Shown one piece after another: positions 61,241 to 64,000 of a stretch of 64,000 nucleotides of DNA. The stretch is taken from the NCBI GenBank assembly GCA_019752295.1, contig JAIEMK010000050.1:78569-142568 (forward strand). The letters are read 5' to 3'. Within the stretch, counting starts at the first letter, position 1. Each line of letters begins with the position of its first letter. The notes under the pieces are model-generated. The model saw nothing but the letters and a program-made list of their open reading frames with translations, had not been told where the DNA came from and did no database searches. Made by a program: the position numbers and the translations under genes. This DNA comes from Chitinophagaceae bacterium. GTDB lineage: Bacteria; Bacteroidota; Bacteroidia; Chitinophagales; Chitinophagaceae.

Positions 61241-63694
61241 ATGCAAAAACTAATTACCCTCTTTTTAATGCTGCAAGTTTTTCAAGCAAGGTCTGCAACG
61301 GTATCAGGATTAGTGAAAGATAAGTCGGGAAACCCCATTGCTTTTGCATCCATCATTATTAAAGGAACTACTAAGGGCACAACGGCAAATGCAAAAGGTT
61401 TTTATTCTTTGGAAATTGAACCCGGCACGCACTTATTGATAGCGCAACATGTTGGCTATAAGTCAGTCGAAAAAACTGTAAAAGTTACGGCTACTGTTTC
61501 GGAAATTGATTTTGAACTTGAGGTACAACAATACAACCTAAAAGAAGTAGTGGTTAATTCGGGTGCTGAGGATCCGGCATATGCCATCATCCGTAATACA
61601 ATATCCAAAAGGGAAGCACATTTGAAAGAAATTAAAAAGTTTCAGTGTGAAGTGTATTTGAAAGGGCAACTGCAATTAAGAAATTATCCCAAAAATTTTA
61701 TGGGAAAAACAGTTGATTTTGAGGACGGTGATACCAGTAAAAGAAAAATGATATTCTTATCTGAATCGATTGTGAAATATGCAGTGGAAGAACCTAAGTC
61801 CAGAAAAATTGACGTAATATCTTCGAAAGTAGGGGGCCAAAGCGATGGGTTTGGTTTTGCAGATCCACAGATCATTTCCTTCTACGAAAATATTGTTCCT
61901 TTTGGCGCCGGCTTAAATCCAAGAGGATTTGTTTCTCCCATAGCAAATAATGCACTCTACTTTTATAAATATAAATTTGAAGGAACATTTTTCGAAAACG
62001 GAAGCGAGATCAGCAGGATTAAAGTAATACCCAAAAGAAAATACGAGCCGCTTTTTTCTGGCTATATCAATATTGTGGAAGACGAGTGGCGCATACAAAG
62101 TGTACAACTGAGACTATTGAAAGAACAGGCTATGCAGTTACTCGACACGCTGATGATCGAACAATTATATTCACCCGCTCCCGGAAATGTATGGGTGATT
62201 AAGAGTCAGGTGCTGTATCCTTCGGGTAAGATTTTTGGTTTTGAATTTTTTGGTAATTTTTTGCAGGTGTACGACAAGTTCAATCTGAATCCAACATTCA
62301 AAAAAACTTTCTTTGATCATACGATCTTAAAATTTGAAGACAGCGCCAGTAAAAAAACAATGGCGTATTGGGATAGTATCCGACCCATTCCTTTGGTTGT
62401 AGAAGAAAAGAAAACGTACAAGAAACTCGACAGTTTGGAAACTGAACGAAAGAATCCACATTATCTGGATTCATTGGATAAACGAAGAAACAAATTTACG
62501 ATACTAGGATTCTTGCTTACGGGAAATTCTATTAGTGTGCAGAAAAAAAAGACATTTTGGGTGGTTCCCTCAGTACTCAATAGCTTCTTCTACAATACGG
62601 TAGAAGGGGGCTCAATCGATTTTGTGCCTTACTATATTAAAAAATATAAGGGCCAGGAATCATTGAGTATTGCAACAGATATTCGCTACGGATTAGCAAA
62701 TCAACATTTCAATCCAAGCGTTTCGGTTAATTATAGGTACGGGAAAAAATATGTAAAAAATATTTCTTTATCAGGAGGTGCAAAAGTATTTCAGTTCAAC
62801 AACGAATCTCCCATACTGCCCGTACTCAATACTTTTATTACATTGAATCAAAAGTATAATTATATGAAAATCTATGAAGCCGATTTTTTTAGATTTTCGT
62901 ATTTCACCGGTTTAGGAAATGGCTTTACACTAGGCGCAGATTTTCAGTTCCAGAATAGAAAGCCGCTGGAAAATCTTTCCGACATAGCCAGTTGGAAAAA
63001 TTACCCCGATCGTAATTTCACACCAAATTACCCAACTGAAATTACGCAGTCGAATATGCTGCCTAACAAGGCCAGCATATTTACAATTAATGCAAGCTGG
63101 AAACCCGGGTCAAATTATATTGAACTTCCTGATCAAAAAATTAATATTGGATCAAAGTATCCCACATTCCATGCTTCATTTACACAGGGCATCAATGGAT
63201 TTTTAGGTAGTGATGTATCGTACTCGAAATGGAATTTCGGCATTACGGATCATCTGAATATGAAGTTGGGTGGAAGAATTAGTTATGCATTTGGTGTTGG
63301 TGGATTTCTGAACGCCGATAAACTGTTTATTCCCGACTACCAGCAGTTTCAGGGAAACCAGATTGTGATTGCAACTCCTTATTTGAGTAGTTTTCAATTG
63401 CCCGCTTACTACCAATTTAGCAATAGTGCTCGGTTTCATTCAAGTGCACATATAGAATATCACTTAAATGGACTTCTTACCAATAAGATTCCCGGGTTTA
63501 GAAAATTAAATTTGTTTTTTGTAACAGGTGGATCTGCATTGTACATTCAACCCAACACCAAATATTATGAAGCTTATTTCGGAATAGAAAATATTTTTAA
63601 AGTTTTGCGGGTTGATTTTGTTCAAGGCTTCGAACAAAATGGCAGTAGGCCAAGTGGCTTCCGAATTTCAGTGCCATTTGTTTCAAATCGATAG
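61241..63694 (+). CDS. Outer-membrane DUF5686 protein with carboxypeptidase-regulatory domain
   Basis: An 817-residue protein from the ATG at 61241, which begins a clear signal peptide (about 1-19). An N-terminal CarboxypepD_reg-like domain (about 20-105, TVSGLVKDKSGNPIAFASIIIKGTTKGTTANAKGFYSLEIEPG) resembles the first domain of TonB-dependent and TIX-linked proteins. The remainder is DUF5686 with beta-rich strands and a large barrel-like C-terminal half, ending with FEQNGSRPSGFRISVPFVSNR. It is probably an outer-membrane or surface protein of unknown role. No terminator is obvious after it. Confidence 0.85.
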   Translation: MQKLITLFLMLQVFQARSATVSGLVKDKSGNPIAFASIIIKGTTKGTTANAKGFYSLEIEPGTHLLIAQHVGYKSVEKTVKVTATVSEIDFELEVQQYNLKEVVVNSGAEDPAYAIIRNTISKREAHLKEIKKFQCEVYLKGQLQLRNYPKNFMGKTVDFEDGDTSKRKMIFLSESIVKYAVEEPKSRKIDVISSKVGGQSDGFGFADPQIISFYENIVPFGAGLNPRGFVSPIANNALYFYKYKFEGTFFENGSEISRIKVIPKRKYEPLFSGYINIVEDEWRIQSVQLRLLKEQAMQLLDTLMIEQLYSPAPGNVWVIKSQVLYPSGKIFGFEFFGNFLQVYDKFNLNPTFKKTFFDHTILKFEDSASKKTMAYWDSIRPIPLVVEEKKTYKKLDSLETERKNPHYLDSLDKRRNKFTILGFLLTGNSISVQKKKTFWVVPSVLNSFFYNTVEGGSIDFVPYYIKKYKGQESLSIATDIRYGLANQHFNPSVSVNYRYGKKYVKNISLSGGAKVFQFNNESPILPVLNTFITLNQKYNYMKIYEADFFRFSYFTGLGNGFTLGADFQFQNRKPLENLSDIASWKNYPDRNFTPNYPTEITQSNMLPNKASIFTINASWKPGSNYIELPDQKINIGSKYPTFHASFTQGINGFLGSDVSYSKWNFGITDHLNMKLGGRISYAFGVGGFLNADKLFIPDYQQFQGNQIVIATPYLSSFQLPAYYQFSNSARFHSSAHIEYHLNGLLTNKIPGFRKLNLFFVTGGSALYIQPNTKYYEAYFGIENIFKVLRVDFVQGFEQNGSRPSGFRISVPFVSNR

Positions 63695-64000
63695 GAATTT
63701 GAGAAAATAGCACAGTAAAAACTGTAATCCAAAATAGAATTTCATAAAAAGTTATTAACCCAGACTTCAGTCTCTGGGGATGATAGGTGCTGTCACGTAT
63801 GAGATGCCGCTTTTGGAGGCATTAATCCTGTATTTTAGTCGTACGCTCATCAACTTAAAAATTGTGGATTAAATTTCCCATTCACAAACTCAAACCAACA
63901 GCTTACAAACTATTTTTTTTAAGTATTAAATCTTTTTGTATATTAATCCTGCAATTGATTATTCTATTCTAAATACCCCCCGCTGACAATTAATTATTCT
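63695..64000. other. Gene-free terminal stretch
   Basis: After the DUF5686 stop no supported gene follows to the window end. It contains a weak ACAGT/ACTGT hairpin (about 63711-63724) and a CCCAGA/TCTGGG hairpin near 63760-63780 without a T-run. Nothing firm is seen here. Confidence 0.5.

Noticed and set aside
1..64000. tRNA, rRNA, tmRNA or phage genes
   Set aside because: No cloverleaf-like sequence, no rRNA core sequence and no integrase or structural phage protein was seen. A covariance-model search would be the decisive check.

Overview
The window is chromosomal DNA from a low-GC member of the Bacteroidota, most likely the Chitinophagaceae or a close relative. This rests on protein families that are typical of the phylum (DUF4270, GSCFA, DUF5686 with a carboxypeptidase-regulatory domain, DUF6702 beside HupE, a 270-residue GT5-only glycogen-synthase-like protein, LytTR/LytS pairs, a Vps10-like Asp-box protein). 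It also rests on several intergenic TAnnTTTG boxes, which match the Bacteroidota -7 promoter element, and on the near absence of Shine-Dalgarno sequences. I see no rRNA, tRNA, IS transposase, phage gene or CRISPR array. Genus-level placement is inference.

Layout. 1-2.1 kb: the tail of a GT39-type glycosyltransferase and a CNNM/CBS protein. 2.2-6.8 kb: DUF6702, HupE/UreJ, a secreted M1 peptidase and a secreted esterase. 6.8-9.3 kb (minus): an ECF sigma factor, an anti-sigma-like inner-membrane protein fused to a predicted beta-barrel, and a heme c lipoprotein. 9.3-22.4 kb: mixed metabolic and envelope genes (Vps10-like propeller protein, methyltransferase, pdxJ, UbiD, BamA-like barrel, Tat-exported TIM barrel, GNAT, a protein-glutaminase-like protein, acyl-ACP desaturase). 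22.6-30.6 kb (mostly minus): polysaccharide deacetylase, a papain-like lipoprotein pair, ahcY, an Lrp regulator, PAP2 and valS. 31-38.3 kb (plus): exonuclease/GIY-YIG, Tex, DsrE-like and a multi-PAS histidine kinase. 38.3-41.7 kb (minus): ALDH7 dehydrogenase and a LytS/LytTR pair. 41.9-48.5 kb (minus): one tight run panC-panD-(LPG-synthase TM protein)-hldE C domain-ppk1-ppx-panB. 48.6-56.1 kb (plus): GT5 pseudo-synthase, DUF4270, metK, a small membrane protein, NUDIX, rlmB, HMG-CoA lyase and GSCFA. 56.1-63.7 kb: MiaE, a DbpA-like helicase, penicillin acylase, a small membrane protein and DUF5686.

How the genes fit together. metK and ahcY cover two steps of the SAM cycle. panB, panC and panD make pantothenate within one presumed transcript that also carries both arms of polyphosphate metabolism. 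Three convergent or divergent blocks end in clear intrinsic terminators.

The most unusual structure is a conserved promoter/leader module of about 83 bp that occurs four times. Two copies lie in tandem upstream of the acyl-ACP desaturase, and one copy lies upstream of each of two small uncharacterised membrane-protein genes (52415 and 60803). It runs up to the start codon and has a TTTG-N19/20-TA core that fits a Bacteroidota promoter, so it looks like an undescribed membrane-related regulon. A second unusual structure is a family of dispersed intergenic repeats (TCAAAA tracts, CCCCTCC palindromes and a GCGTCATCC block). One copy of its tract occurs inside the valS reading frame with 32 of 33 matching bases.
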